64,000 nt of DNA from Harmothoe impar (taxonomy: Eukaryota > Annelida > Polychaeta > Phyllodocida > Polynoidae). The stretch covers positions 49,966,481 to 50,030,480 of the forward strand of contig OX381720.1 in NCBI GenBank assembly GCA_947462335.1. Reading direction: 5' to 3'. Below are positions 1 to 12,262 of the stretch, piece by piece (within the stretch, counting starts at the first letter, position 1; each line of letters opens with the position of its first letter). Made by a program: the position numbers and the translations under genes. Below the pieces are notes generated by a model, which was given only the letters and a program-made list of their open reading frames with translations, searched no databases and had not been told where the DNA came from.

Positions 1-553
1 ATTTTATCGGGTATCCTGTATCACTAGCTTGTAGTTACATGATTTATCATATTTGTACAGTTCACAATTTTCCAAGATTCATGTTTGTTGTAGATTGAAT
101 AATACCGTATTTAATCATTTTTTAATTCAATTATTTTACCCTATAGGACGAGAGATTTCAAGTATATTGCAGTTGAAGACGAGTTGAAAATACTGTGCCA
201 AACAAGTTAGGAGGGGACTTCAGCGTGGCTGATGTTATGTCTCCCCCTTATTTTAGTAATAAAGACAAAATAATTATTCAAAATGTTAATAACAACAAGA
301 TGGAAATAAGATATGTGTATATAGTACATCATATCAAAAAATCTTTTCTATGGTGGTGAATAAGATTTCTTCACTCGACACTTTTTAATGTCGCTACTTG
401 AAAATAAATCTGTTTTGAAACAGCTATCACACGAGTTGACTTTAATAGATTCACAACTTAAACTCTTAAATACAGTGTCTAGTCTTTTCTTAGGTGTGCT
501 ATTACACTCAAAAACTCAAAATTTCATCATGGTTTAACCACACAATCTATACA
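1..553. other. AT-rich stretch without recognisable gene
   Basis: No convincing coding frame or repeat was recognised. The part nearest 553 may be host sequence beyond the 3' tail of the minus-strand retrotransposon that follows. Confidence 0.4.
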
Positions 554-600
554 TCATATACCGGTATCACCGGTACTTACCGGTACTACCGGTATTCTCA
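554..600 (-). repeat. TACCGGTA-type short repeats at retrotransposon 3' end
   Basis: The motif TACCGGT/ACCGGTA recurs about four times directly after the stop codon of the minus-strand retrotransposon ORF. CR1/L2-group elements commonly end in short tandem repeats instead of a poly(A) tail, so this is read as the 3' terminus. That is inference from position and motif. Confidence 0.5.
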
Positions 601-3459
601 ACCATGTACAAAACGATTTACTTGATCTCTCGGGATTGAATTTTCTAACAAAATCTTCATTTTTACCTTAAATTCAGACAAAGATTCAACATTTTTATGA
701 ACATTTTCTAACTCATTCCATGACCTGGCTACGAACACCCCAAGGGATTTCTCATATGACGATGATTTTATTTGACCATACTTTAAAACAGGATATTCAT
801 TAGAACGTGTTAGCCTCGTTACTGGCTTACAAAAATTAATATTTAAAGATCTTTTATACCCTAGTGTACGAGCATGATACAGCCTCCTATCTACAAGTTT
901 AGGTAATTTTGCCTCCTGATGTACATAATCAGTGGCACTTAAAATTGGTAATTTCAAACAGTGTTTAAGACATCTATTTTGAATTCTCTGTAAGCCATGT
1001 AGTAGATCAGAGTTTGCACCATTGTATAAAATGTCACAATAATCTATGACAGGAGTAGCATAAGTTTTGTAAATTTGCAGTAAAATATCTATAGGAACGA
1101 ATTGTTTCAGTCTCCCCAGCAAAGACGATTTAAAACCCAATTGTTTTTTAAGATCCTTAACATGGCTATTAAAAGTTAACTCATAATCTAAAGTTACCCC
1201 TAAATATTTGAAAGTCGGAACGTACTTTAAGTTTTTATCATTAACCATAATTTCAAAATTATTTAATCTTATTCTTTTGTATTTAATTTTGCTGGAGAAA
1301 CAAACGCACTTTGTCTTAGCTTCGTTCATTGTTAACTTATTTTTTGAAGACCATTCGGCATAAGCCTGTAAACCAGTTAATAAAATAGGAACAATACTAT
1401 CTATATCTCTTCCATGCGTGTACAGGACTGTATCGTCGGCGTAAAGTAGAACATTAACCCTATTTGTATTTTGAGGAATGTCATTAACATATAATAAAAA
1501 CAGTAATGGGCCACAAATGCTACCCTGTGGAACGCCACATACAATATTTCTAGCTGGAGACATCGTATCATTTGCCACTACCATCTGCTTCCTATTGGTT
1601 AAATAATTTTTGATTAAATTTAGATTTTTTCCTTTAATACCGTAAAATTCCAACTTTTTTAATAAAATAAAATGATTTACACAATCGAAAGCTTTTTTCG
1701 TATCGATGAAGGCTGCCACGGTTACATTTCCTTTATTTCTTTCTTCTAAAATATCAGTTGTAAGTTTACTTATTGTGTCTAAAGTTGAGTGAGCCTTACG
1801 GTACCCCCCTTGAATTTCAGTCAGAATTTTATTTTCTTGTAAAAAGTTCATAATTTGTGTATGTATCAAACGTTCAAGAATTTTTCCTGGAATTGGCAAT
1901 TGACTTATAGGTCTATAATTGGATACTTGATGTAGATTACCTGATTTGGGTAGGGGAGTAACCTTGGCAACCTTCCATGACATAGGAATTTGGCTATTTA
2001 AAATGACTAGGCGTAAGATTTTTGCAAACCTTACCGGTACACATAAAGTGGCATCTTTAAATACACGAGTAGAAATATTGTCCAAACTAGAGGACTTATT
2101 AATATTTATATCTTTTATGGCTCCTAATACATCGTCGTCTGAGAAGGTAATATCAGGCATTACATTTTCACAAGGGATTCCATCAAAAGACCATTCGTTG
2201 TCATGAGACTCTGCCAGCTTTGGGCCTATATTGGCGAAATACTCGTTTATATACAGTGGTACATCTTCAGAATCAATCAGTAAACCCGTATCATTTCTTA
2301 ATAAAATGTTTTTGCTACCTTTACCCTTAGAAGGGAGCAGATTTTTCATGGCCGCCCAGAACTTCTTTGCATCATCTTTATTTATATTTAATTGATCAAC
2401 CACAAAGGATTGCTTTGCCCTTTTGATAGAGGTGCAACAATTATTTTTCAAATCGTGTGCTAAATCCCAATCTAAAATGCTATTTGTTTTTTTAGCTTTT
2501 TTTAGAGCTTTGTTTTTTTCTATTATTAAAGCTATGAGTTCTGGGGTAAGCCATGGCTCCTCTCTAAACTTAATCTTGAAGTTTTTTATAGGGCAAAGAA
2601 CATTCAATATCTTATCAATATTTTCACTGAATATCTTCCAGCATGTTTCAACATCTTGAGACTCGTCAAATTCAGCCCAAGACAAATTCTTAAATCTATC
2701 ACAAAACAGGTTTTTATCATAATTTTTATACGATCGTCCGACAAAATGACGATGATTTACTTTCTGTCGTATACATTTTGTTGCTAAGAAAACAGGGAAA
2801 TGATCACTTAAATTTAGAAAGGCTACACCCGATGTCTCAATATTATCAATATTTGTAAAGATGAGGTCGATACAAGCTTTGCCACCTTTAGTTTTCGTGG
2901 GCTCGTGTATCAATTGTCTGAGACCATAATCTGCCAAGTCAGTTGTTAGCTTATCTCTTACAGGACTGTCTTCCAAATAGTCAATGTTAAAATCACCTAT
3001 TAAAATAACATCAAGGCGATCCAAATTTTCAACATCTGACAATTTACTCTTTAAAATATTTACACATTCAGATTTATTACCATCGGGTGGCCGATATACA
3101 TTTCCAATCAACTTCTGCTTCCTTTTACCTTTGGTAATTAATAACCATTGTAGTTCAATGTCTACAGTACTAACATTTAAATTCTCATACTTAGATGCAT
3201 CACATACTAGATCATCACTTACATAGCCACACAAACCTCCACCTGACTTATCTCTTAGTCTATCCCATCTATACATGTTATACATATCGAGAGTGTAATC
3301 ACCATCAAACTCAGCCTCAGTTAACCAAGTTTCCGAGAATAATAATACTTCAATATCTTGATTTGATAGTTCTTTCTTTACTAAATCAAATTTGTTCCTT
3401 AGACTCTGAGCGTTTAAGTGCATAACACTTTGACCCTTACTGTTTATCAGTCTTGGCAA
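598..3459 (-). CDS. Non-LTR retrotransposon ORF2: endonuclease + reverse transcriptase (CR1/L2-like)
   Basis: This 953-codon uninterrupted frame encodes the polyprotein that nicks target DNA and reverse-transcribes its own RNA. An APE-type endonuclease occupies about residues 13-230: NAQS near 16, ETW near 43, GDFNID at 155-160 and LSDHFPVF near 217. Reverse transcriptase occupies about 490-770: NYRPIS at 514, FIDTKKAFD near 584, GVPQGS at 642 and the catalytic YADD at 673-676. The tail has the usual QRIQNRCLK segment. Length matches ORF2 of the CR1/L2/Jockey group; the exact clade needs a tree. A likelier start than the first Met is Met13 (MHLNAQSL), because conserved sequence begins there; the 5' end and any ORF1 are absent, so the copy is probably 5'-truncated. 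The absence of stops over 2.8 kb suggests a young insertion. Confidence 0.93.
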   Translation of the reverse strand: MPRLINSKGQSVMHLNAQSLRNKFDLVKKELSNQDIEVLLFSETWLTEAEFDGDYTLDMYNMYRWDRLRDKSGGGLCGYVSDDLVCDASKYENLNVSTVDIELQWLLITKGKRKQKLIGNVYRPPDGNKSECVNILKSKLSDVENLDRLDVILIGDFNIDYLEDSPVRDKLTTDLADYGLRQLIHEPTKTKGGKACIDLIFTNIDNIETSGVAFLNLSDHFPVFLATKCIRQKVNHRHFVGRSYKNYDKNLFCDRFKNLSWAEFDESQDVETCWKIFSENIDKILNVLCPIKNFKIKFREEPWLTPELIALIIEKNKALKKAKKTNSILDWDLAHDLKNNCCTSIKRAKQSFVVDQLNINKDDAKKFWAAMKNLLPSKGKGSKNILLRNDTGLLIDSEDVPLYINEYFANIGPKLAESHDNEWSFDGIPCENVMPDITFSDDDVLGAIKDININKSSSLDNISTRVFKDATLCVPVRFAKILRLVILNSQIPMSWKVAKVTPLPKSGNLHQVSNYRPISQLPIPGKILERLIHTQIMNFLQENKILTEIQGGYRKAHSTLDTISKLTTDILEERNKGNVTVAAFIDTKKAFDCVNHFILLKKLEFYGIKGKNLNLIKNYLTNRKQMVVANDTMSPARNIVCGVPQGSICGPLLFLLYVNDIPQNTNRVNVLLYADDTVLYTHGRDIDSIVPILLTGLQAYAEWSSKNKLTMNEAKTKCVCFSSKIKYKRIRLNNFEIMVNDKNLKYVPTFKYLGVTLDYELTFNSHVKDLKKQLGFKSSLLGRLKQFVPIDILLQIYKTYATPVIDYCDILYNGANSDLLHGLQRIQNRCLKHCLKLPILSATDYVHQEAKLPKLVDRRLYHARTLGYKRSLNINFCKPVTRLTRSNEYPVLKYGQIKSSSYEKSLGVFVARSWNELENVHKNVESLSEFKVKMKILLENSIPRDQVNRFVHG

Positions 3460-3716
3460 CTCGCCTTGAAATTAGACAAAAAATATGTCAAAGTCAATAA
3501 TTAAATAGTTATATACTTTACCTTATAAATGGTTATGTACTTTACCAGTTGTTAGGATAAAATGCTGCACAGAAAGAATTTGCATTTCTATGAAAATATG
3601 ATTTAGAAAAATACTAAAATCAGTAGAATTACACTGTTTACCTTGAAGTGGAATCTTACAGTCGATTTTTGCACAAGCCCAGTAGGATAACATGAATGTC
3701 AAAGTCTTGAGATGAA

Positions 3717-4014
3717 ATACATTCCAGGCACTTCCAATTGGTAGATAGGCTACAGATATATGGAAAGGCAAAGCAGTAACAGACACCAAATCTGCAAGTG
3801 TGAGGTATGTGAAGAAGACGTTGCTGGAAGTATCCAGCATGTCACCTTTCAATAGTATACACATAGTGACACCATTCATGAGGATCACTAGGACAGTGTG
3901 AATGATTTCCCATAACACAAATCCCAGAGAGTCATCTGTTGGTGCAAAACTTGTTTCATTTTGAAAATAGTCTGTTAGGTTTGCAAATGTTGCATTCAAG
4001 TTGGTCTTTGCCAA
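3717..4014 (-). pseudogene. Class A GPCR fragment, copy A (N-terminus to TM2)
   Basis: The fragment starts MAKTNLNATFANLTDY and matches the longer copy at 7305-7944 through TM1 (WEIIHTVLVILMNGV, with the TM1 Asn) and TM2 (LTLADLVSV, with the conserved Asp) to SAWNV. At about 3717 the frame leaves the receptor sequence and runs into unrelated residues. It has three N-glycosylation sequons before TM1, as expected for a receptor ectodomain. It cannot encode a seven-helix protein unless it splices to exons elsewhere. The retrotransposon begins only some 250 bp downstream, so insertion or rearrangement may have removed the rest. Class A membership is clear from motifs; the ligand class is not. Confidence 0.75.
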
Positions 4015-4065
4015 TATCTAGGCCAATGTTAAATCCACTATGGGAAAGAGCCTGTGATCATGATC

Positions 4066-4193
4066 ATGATCATGAGGATCACTAGGACAGTGTGAATGAT
4101 TTCCCATGACACAGACCCCAAAGCATAATGTGTTGGTACAGAATTGGTTTCATTTCGATAATAGTCTGTTAGGTTTGCAAGTGTTGCATTCAT
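4066..4193 (-). pseudogene. Class A GPCR fragment, copy B (N-terminus to TM1)
   Basis: The frame reads MNATLANLTDYY, then about 25 residues matching copies A and C, into TM1 (WEIIHTVLVILM). It then dissolves into a short (TGATCA)n expansion at 4054-4080 and ends. It is a third, shorter duplicate lying directly upstream (on the minus strand) of copy A, and is non-functional as it stands. Confidence 0.65.
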
Positions 4194-5400
4194 GGTGGTC
4201 TTTGCCCAGTTCAGGCTAATATTTAAGTTAGTATATCAGTTGGGATGACCAAATTGAATTTTAGTGATACTTGCTAAAACTGTTGTAAACATGTCTTTCT
4301 GGTAAATGGAGTACACACTTACTATTACAATGATACCTAAATGAATCTACGCAAGGAATCTAGTCACAACTATATCTGCAGCTTTACCAGAGAGAATCCA
4401 AGCCTGGTCAGCCACATGATATATGCTTCCATCTGTCGAATATAGATCTACGCATAGGTCTCAGGGGCCCTGAAGGTATGGGATTATAACTAACTCTGTA
4501 GACATGGCACACAGGTGCCACCTAGTGTGTTATAACAGAAACATGATTGGTAAACAACATTAATTTCTGCTGCTAAGGAAATATTCAGTGAGCCCAATGA
4601 ATGCATATTTCTGCATTGAAATATTGCTCTCAGATATTTGATACGTTGGTACAATGTATATTGTTTAGAACATCATCTTGCTCCTCACAAGACCTAAAAC
4701 CCAAATTCAACACTGCAGCAGCTGGGATACCAACTTTAAACTATGGGCAAGAGTCTGAGATAAAGCAGCAACTGCAGTCACAATTGTTCAGGGTTGCTGC
4801 TAGAGGACCTACCCAGAAAAGAGTTTGGTTAGAGCTGGGTGTTGATTTGGGAGGACAGATTATGAGAGCCCCCCCCCCCCCCCCCCCCCCACTCTCTGAA
4901 ACCCACTCAATCACTCGACCAGCTAAGCTCCCAACACTTTAGGCCAGACTATAATCAAATATTCTATAGAAAATAGAAAAGTCCAATTCCTCATACAAGA
5001 TACAAATAGGATTTTTGTGTATAATTATGTCCAGTAAGCAGCAAGAATCTCCAAATGTAATTCCTGACATAGGCTACAATAAGGTCCAGTGTGAGACTCA
5101 TGTGTAAGGATGTCCTGTTCGCATAGAGAATATAGAATCTCCCTTCATGTTTGTGTAAATTCCCGCTACCAGCAGCATCCCCAAGAGCTCCGTTCTACTG
5201 CAGAATATTTTAGAAACTGGCCAAGACTGAATTAGTTTGACAAACATGACTTTTCAGATTCATGAATTTATTAATGTTTATGCTCTGATGGAACAATTGA
5301 GGTGCTTCTTAGTAGGTAGTCTTACTTTCTGTGATACGTTTACCTGTGACATTTATACAGCAGATGAAACCTTTGAGAGACATAGCCATTTCAATTTGAG
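4194..5400. repeat. Segmental duplicate of 7938-9010
   Basis: The region upstream of the receptor copies (for example the text around 4205-4560, 4700-4860 and 4990-5240) is repeated with scattered substitutions at 7960-8300, 8440-8590 and 8630-8880. Blocks are in the same order and orientation. The copy here carries an extra C-tract near 4870. This shows the receptor fragment and its 5' flank were duplicated together. Confidence 0.8.
4869..4891 (+). repeat. Poly(C) tract
   Basis: A run of about 22 cytosines interrupts the duplicated segment; the partner copy near 8590 lacks it. Confidence 0.9.
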
Positions 5401-5635
5401 ATCCCTGTGCTTGAACTTTATGTGCTTCATAATGTATCCTATATCCGAAATTGCTGGCCATGTTACTTTTTGCCCAAGTTTTCATGTGACACTCATGATA
5501 ACAAAAGTAGGATCAGAACTTTATCATTTATTTGAAATATGCTTGTATAACTTCTACCTAATTACAGTGATGTATATCAGGGTAACATAGAAAATATGTG
5601 AACATTGGTGGATGTTGTTAATACCATAAAACCTG

Positions 5636-6832
<1,197 letters not shown>

Positions 6833-6893
6833 GTGTGGCAATGCTTGAGGCCATTTCATCTGGGAAACTATTCATGGTAAAGGTTATGATATA

Positions 6894-7300
6894 CCGTCTC
6901 GTCGAATATAGGTGCCCGGGCAGCTATTTATTTGAACACCCTTCTACCCCCGGCTCCTAATCAAGGGAGGCAGTTATTCAAGGCCCGGCAGCTATTATCT
7001 TGGACAGCCTGGTTCTGGAGAATTTAGCTAAAGAGTCGTCATATTGCACTATAAACATGCTGGTAATCCAGCTCTTTCAACAATTTTCTTACAAAACCCC
7101 AGTGTATGTAGCATTTTATCATAATCCCATAGATCTAAACAGCAGAGTAAACCATACTGATTCATATAATGTGCATCAAAGGATATCACAAAGGCACCTA
7201 TTCAAGGCCCGGCACCTATTGATTTCAACCCCTATTACCCCCAGCTCTTATTCAAGGGAGGCTCCTATTCAAAACCAGGCACCTATATGCGACGATATGG
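6894..7300. mobile_element. TA-flanked MITE adjoining GPCR copy C
   Basis: The ends are inverted copies (left CCGTCTCGTCGAATATAGG; right complement CCATATCGTCGCATATAGG), each flanked by TA. This fits a Tc1/mariner-type non-autonomous element. Internally the motif GGCACCTATTCAAGGCCCGG recurs in both orientations. It sits exactly where receptor copy C loses similarity to a seven-helix protein, so it probably disrupted or replaced the receptor's 3' half. Confidence 0.75.
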
Positions 7301-7304
7301 TACA

Positions 7305-7944
7305 TACATACACATAGGCCAGGTGACAGAGGATGTAGACAACCAGTTATTAAGAAGAGTATTAATTGAGGAACAAGAGCAATGAAAATTCTGTGAATGA
7401 TGCTGACTCTATGAATTAGCATACATAGCGGCGCACTTGAACTGTCAATAGCAAGGAAGCCAAAACCGAGACAACCAATGGTTAGGACCACCGCAAAGCC
7501 CCAGACAAGATAACTAATGATGTAGGTCCTCGTCACAGGCATTAAGGTGTGGTACTGTAAGGCATAGACAGTGAAGATGGGCCTGTCCACTGAGATCACA
7601 CATACTGCAGCCAAATTGGATAAAACTGATAAGCAGTTAACTAAAATATCAGCAAAGCATGATACATTCCAGGCACTTCCAATTGGTAGATAGGCTACAG
7701 ATATACAGAAAGGCAAAGCAGCAACAGATACCAAATCTGCAAGTGTGAGGCATGTGATGAAGACGTTGCTGGAAGTATCCAGCATGTCACCTTTCAATAG
7801 TATGCGCATGGTGACACCATTTATGAGGATCACTAGGACAGTGTGAATGATTTCCCATAACACAAATCCCAGAGAATTATCTGTTGGTACAGAACTGGTT
7901 TCATTTTGATAATAGTCTGTTAGGTTTGCAAGTGTTGCATTCAT
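7305..7944 (-). pseudogene. Class A GPCR, copy C, truncated after TM5
   Basis: This is a rhodopsin-family receptor fragment. It has a short ectodomain with sequons (NAT, NLT, NET), TM1 at about residues 28-50 (INGV), TM2 61-85 (LTLADLVSV, Asp70), Cys96 before TM3, TM3 97-119, TM4 140-165, Cys174 in loop 2 and TM5 183-203. The Cys96-Cys174 pair is the expected class A disulfide. The TM3 end reads DRP (120-122) where most of the family has DRY, and is followed by TVYALQYHTLM, recalling aminergic and melatonin-type receptors. After GCLHPLSPG the frame enters MITE sequence, so TM6-7 and NPxxY are missing. It could be a first exon, but such receptors are often single-exon and no downstream half is visible. 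Promoter-proximal sequence upstream is shared with copies A and B. Confidence 0.8.
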
Positions 7945-9010
7945 GGTGGTCTTTGCTCAGTCCAGGCCAATATTAAAGTTAGTATATCAGTTGAGATGAC
8001 CGAATTGAATTTTAGTGATACTTGCTAAAACTGTTGTAAATATGTCTCTGTGGTAAATGGAGTACACACTTCCTATTACAATGATACCTAAATGAATCTA
8101 CGTAAGGAATCTAGTCACAGCTATATCGGCAGCTTTACCAGAGAGAACCCAAGCCTGGTCAGCCACATGATATGTGCTTCCATCTGTTGAATATGGATCT
8201 AAGCATAGGTCTCAGGGGCCCTGAAGTTATGGGATTATAACTAACTCTGTAGACATGGCACACAGGTGCCAGCTAGTGTGTTATGACAGAGACATGATTG
8301 GTAAACAACATTAATTTCTGCTGCTAAGGAAATATTCAGTGAGCCCACTGAATGCATATTTCTGCATTGAAATATTGCTCTCAGATTTGAGACATTGGTA
8401 TATTGTTTAGAACATCATCTTGCCCCTCACAAGACCTAAAACCCAAATTCAATACTGCAGCAGCTACCAACTTTAAACTATGGGGAAGAGATAAAGCAGC
8501 AACTGCAGCCACACTTGTATAGTGTTGCTGCTAGAGGACCTACCCAGAAAAGAGTTTGGTTAGAGCTGGGTGTTGATTTGGGAGGACAGATCATGAGGAT
8601 TTCGGAGAGAATAGAAAAGTCCAATTCCTCACACAAAATACAATATAGGATGTTTGTGTATAATTATGTCCAGTAAGCAGCAAGAATCTCTGAATGTAAT
8701 TCCCGCCATAGGCTACAATGAGGTTCAGTGTGACGCTCATCTGTAATGATTGCATAGAGAATAGAGAATCTCCCATCATGTTTGTGTAAATTCCCTCTAC
8801 CAGCAGTGTGCCCAAGAGCTCCGTTCTACTACAGAACATTTCAGAAACTGGCCAAGACTGAATTAGTTTGACAAACATGACTTTTCAGATTCATGAATTT
8901 ATTAATTCTTCCACATTATGTTTATGCACTGATGGAACAATTTCCTAGTTGAGGTGCTTCTTGGTAGGTAGTCTTAGTTTCTGTGATGAAATCTTTGAGA
9001 AACGCGAGGT
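7945..9010. repeat. Segmental duplicate of 4194-5400
   Basis: This is the partner of the upstream segment, collinear and similar over most of its length. A 95-codon minus-strand frame at 8591-8878 (for example QRFLLLTGHNYTQTSYIVF) lies in it, but the partner at about 4990-5240 does not keep it open throughout. I do not call it a gene. Confidence 0.75.
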
Positions 9011-9157
9011 TTTATGGTAATATTCATATTTCCTATGACCATTAAATTTTAGAGTTTAGTTCGAGTTTTGATTGGCTACAGAAAAATAGGTAGGTAAAAT
9101 CTTTCTCCAGGGAAAACGGTTACTTATTTTTATGTCGAGATGTATAGATCTCTCTGA

Positions 9158-9688
9158 ACAAGTAAAGTTAGAAGTAGTGTCTCTGTGGCCACGGCAATCA
9201 CTATTTTTAAACAAACTATTCTGCCTAAATTTGATTATTGCTCCTTTCTGTTAGATTGTGCTACACAGAAATGGCAGACAAAGATAGGTAGAATACAAAA
9301 CAGGTGCTTAAGAGTATGTTTGCACAAGCAAATTAGGGGAAATCCTATTGAGAAATTACATGCGGATGCTACTACCCCCCTGCCTCCACTCCGGAGGAAA
9401 GAACTGCTTGTTTCTAAGTTCTACTCACGAGCAAAGAAGCTTACACCTGATCTAAATCCTAGAACTAGAAGTAGTTTCCTACCTACTTTTCAACTGAGGA
9501 GACCAAAAACTGAGTTTTATAAGAAAAGTCCTTTCTATCGAGGTGCTATGGGTTGGAATGCACTGCCACCCACTTTGCGAAAGTGTGAGAATAAAGTTAG
9601 TTTTAAGTTGCAGCTGAAACACAATATGGGTACCTACATCAAGAAACCAAAATCTAAGAAGAAGAAAAAAGGGAAAAGTGATACCTAG
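9158..9688 (+). pseudogene. Non-LTR retrotransposon, 5'-truncated ORF2 C-terminus
   Basis: The frame is open from 9158 and encodes only the region after the reverse transcriptase palm: TILPKFDYCSFLLD, then KIGRIQNRCLRVCL, LHADATTPLPPLRRKELL, GAMGWNALPPTLRKC and a Lys-rich end. These match the carboxyl-terminal segment of CR1/L2-group ORF2 proteins and parallel the QRIQNRCLK part of the element at 598-3459. There is no YADD box, so it is a typical 5'-truncated copy. The 3' untranslated part probably extends to about 10070. Confidence 0.85.
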
Positions 9689-10080
9689 ATGGTAGAATAA
9701 CCTCTACCATTGGTATTCTTACCAGCCCTCTAACTATCTCTACCACTCCCCATCTCAACATGGGTATTTGCTGCATTTGTCAAGGTCTGTGATACATAAA
9801 TCTGTGATAGTGACCATAAAAGTCACATACCCTGTGATACGGCCTCCCATGTGAATGGCCTGTAAATATTTCTCTCGCGATTGTAAATATCCCATGCCAT
9901 ATATAAATAACCATACCTGTTGTTATAGCCTGCTTGCAGCGAAAACTGGGCACGAATCGGCTCTATCTATGTAATCATATCTTCTTGTATCATATGACGC
10001 CTAGAGACGGCTCCTCGGAGTCTGGACCAAAATTGTACGTAATATCATGGCAATAAACCGTTATGAGGTACATAACCAAA
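9689..10080 (+). mobile_element. Probable 3' UTR of the truncated non-LTR element
   Basis: Non-coding sequence follows the stop codon and includes an AATAAA near 10050. The exact 3' end is not certain; there is no obvious tail. Confidence 0.45.
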
Positions 10081-10130
10081 ATAAAATTAAAGTATCATAA
10101 AGCATAATAAAGACAAAACAGCATATTGGA

Positions 10131-10474
10131 GTCTTTGGCAAAACACGCCGGATAGTGGTAATGGCCTAAAATTACTCTGGTCCGGCAGAATGACTAGTGT
10201 TGCAGGACCAGATGTCCTTCACATTCTGGGCTTTGCAAAACTGAAATAATTTTTCAAATAGTCCATCTAGAACTGACGTTACAAGTTCTAGAGTGTACAC
10301 TAATGTTCTAGGCAAATTAAAGCTTTTTTTCCTTTTATAAATGCTATTTTATTCTAAATAGTATGCAAAACTTTAATTTTGGTATATGGTCCTGCAGAAA
10401 TCTATCCGGTCCTGCAAAATTGGTTAGCTGCAGGACGAACTGTCCTGCATGCTGAAAATGTTTTTGCAAAGACT
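10131..10474. mobile_element. MITE with GTCTTTGGCAAAA ends, copy 1
   Basis: The left end GTCTTTGGCAAAA and right end TTTTTGCAAAGAC are inverted copies. Internal blocks TGCAGGACCAGATGTCCT and CTGCAGGACGAACTGTCCTG are themselves palindromic. A second copy is at 21871-22229. Confidence 0.75.
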
Positions 10475-10599
10475 GATATTGCATTAAAGACCATTGCTGG
10501 TCTTTTGGTGGCTCTGTTTTGTTCTTTTGAATGTCACAGATAGATAAGGATGGCATTGGTTTGATATATTATTGACTAAAACATGCAAAAAAATGACTA

Positions 10600-11290
10600 G
10601 CCCATGGTGCTGCGTTCTGTGGTATGACTACTTAACAAAAGTGGGCATTACCTATAGTAATCAATGGGAAAACAGGGAGATCTATATTTTAGAAGCAAGG
10701 AAATAGGAGTTCACGGTAGAAATGAATGACCAAATGAATATAGCTATCTGTAACCATAGGACCATAGCCATAATTCTCAGTTTGAAATTCCTTGGCTTTC
10801 CATGACCACGAGTCACCATTTTCCATGACAATATTTACTATAACACCCGTTTGTCTTCTATTGGCAGGGAAAAAATTTACATTCTAATTGTTTTTGTCAT
10901 AATTTCTCTTCTCTCCCATGAGATTTCTTGACAATTTGTATTCTATGGCATTCCCATGCCACTTTGGAACCCTGAACATGCAGAGGTTAATGCTGCACCC
11001 TCCTGAGCAAGTCGGTTTATTAGGGTTTCAAATGTAGTATAGTACTTACAGTCTTATGGTACATCTTATCTGCTCAGCTGCCGATGCTACTAGCAGTAGT
11101 AAACTATCCAATACTTTAACCTTACAATTGTGTATAAATGACTAATGTGCACTCATCTGCACTAGCCAAAGGGATTCATGAGAGGTAATAGGTTTCTAGG
11201 TTTTATTGTGATATTCATACAAAAGTAGTACAAACTCCATTACACATGGAGAATTAAGTAAGGGTTCAGAGTTATATGTATCCTCAGTTG
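10600..11290. other. Non-coding stretch, nothing recognised
   Basis: No long frame, palindrome or repeat partner was seen in this AT-rich segment. Confidence 0.4.
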
Positions 11291-11300
11291 GTCACACAAG

Positions 11301-12262
11301 TCCTGTGGTTTCATTGAGCCATTCCAGGCTCTCCAGGAGGCAGCACCATCTAGGGATGGTCTCACCACTATACAAACACTACACCACTTACATTCCAGTT
11401 CTTAGGCTGATATTCCACCTGCCATCAGTCTCCAATGTTGCAACTTAGTCCTTATCATCATTGTGTCCACTTAGTTCCCTCCTTGAATCGCATCTGGGCC
11501 TGTATTACATAGTCAGGTCAGGGCTATCAGTCATAGGGTTGAGTTCAAGGTTGAGTTCAAGGTTTGACCATTTGGGGTTCAGTGCCTCAGTTCATGGTCC
11601 ATAGTTCCATGCCAGTCACTTGAGTTTGTGACCAACTCTGACCCAGGGTCAATATACATTATTACATTGTCATGCTGACTTCCAGACCTCTCCAACACTG
11701 AAGTACATGAGTCTTCAGTTATATGGATACATCTCTCTTATTATATATCTACTTATTATATCAGTTAATATCCACTTTACTGTCTTAAGTTGTAAGTGCC
11801 TGAATCTATTCTTCAGTGTTTTATAACACTCCCCCTGCAACTCTCCTATGGACAGTATCTGACACTGTATGAAAATTGTGGAAACGGTATCATAGTACAT
11901 GCAACTATGTGATCTTTGGCAGTGATATATTTTTGGCATTCAAGGCCTTAACAATGTTTACTGTGTTACGCACCTTTTTTTGTTGATAAAAAAGTTCTGC
12001 GAGAGCTCATTGAACCAAAAAATTAATAATTGTTTCCTTTAATGCATCATGCCCTTGGTTGTCATGATGCATGAATGCACCCCTAGTGAGTAACTCGCCA
12101 GTGCTGCATTCACACATCAAGCTGACCCTACAGGGTTGATGAACTCCTAACGGGTCGTCATGATTCACCAATGCAGCACTGGCAAGTTACTCGCCAGGGC
12201 TGCATTGGTGCCTCATGACGACAAATGTCATCTTTTAGTGACATCCGTCCTTAAAGGGTTAA
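11301..12262. repeat. Interspersed repeat, copy 2 (partner 5636-6705)
   Basis: Collinear with 5636-6705, including the doubled GAGTTCAAGGTT near 11550. Its palindromic MITE portion (12037-12262) is complete at the right end, finishing TCCTTAAAGGGTTAA. Confidence 0.75.

Noticed and set aside
8591..8878. 95-codon minus frame as a second receptor exon
   Set aside because: The duplicated partner near 5.0-5.2 kb does not keep the frame open, so there is no sign of coding constraint.
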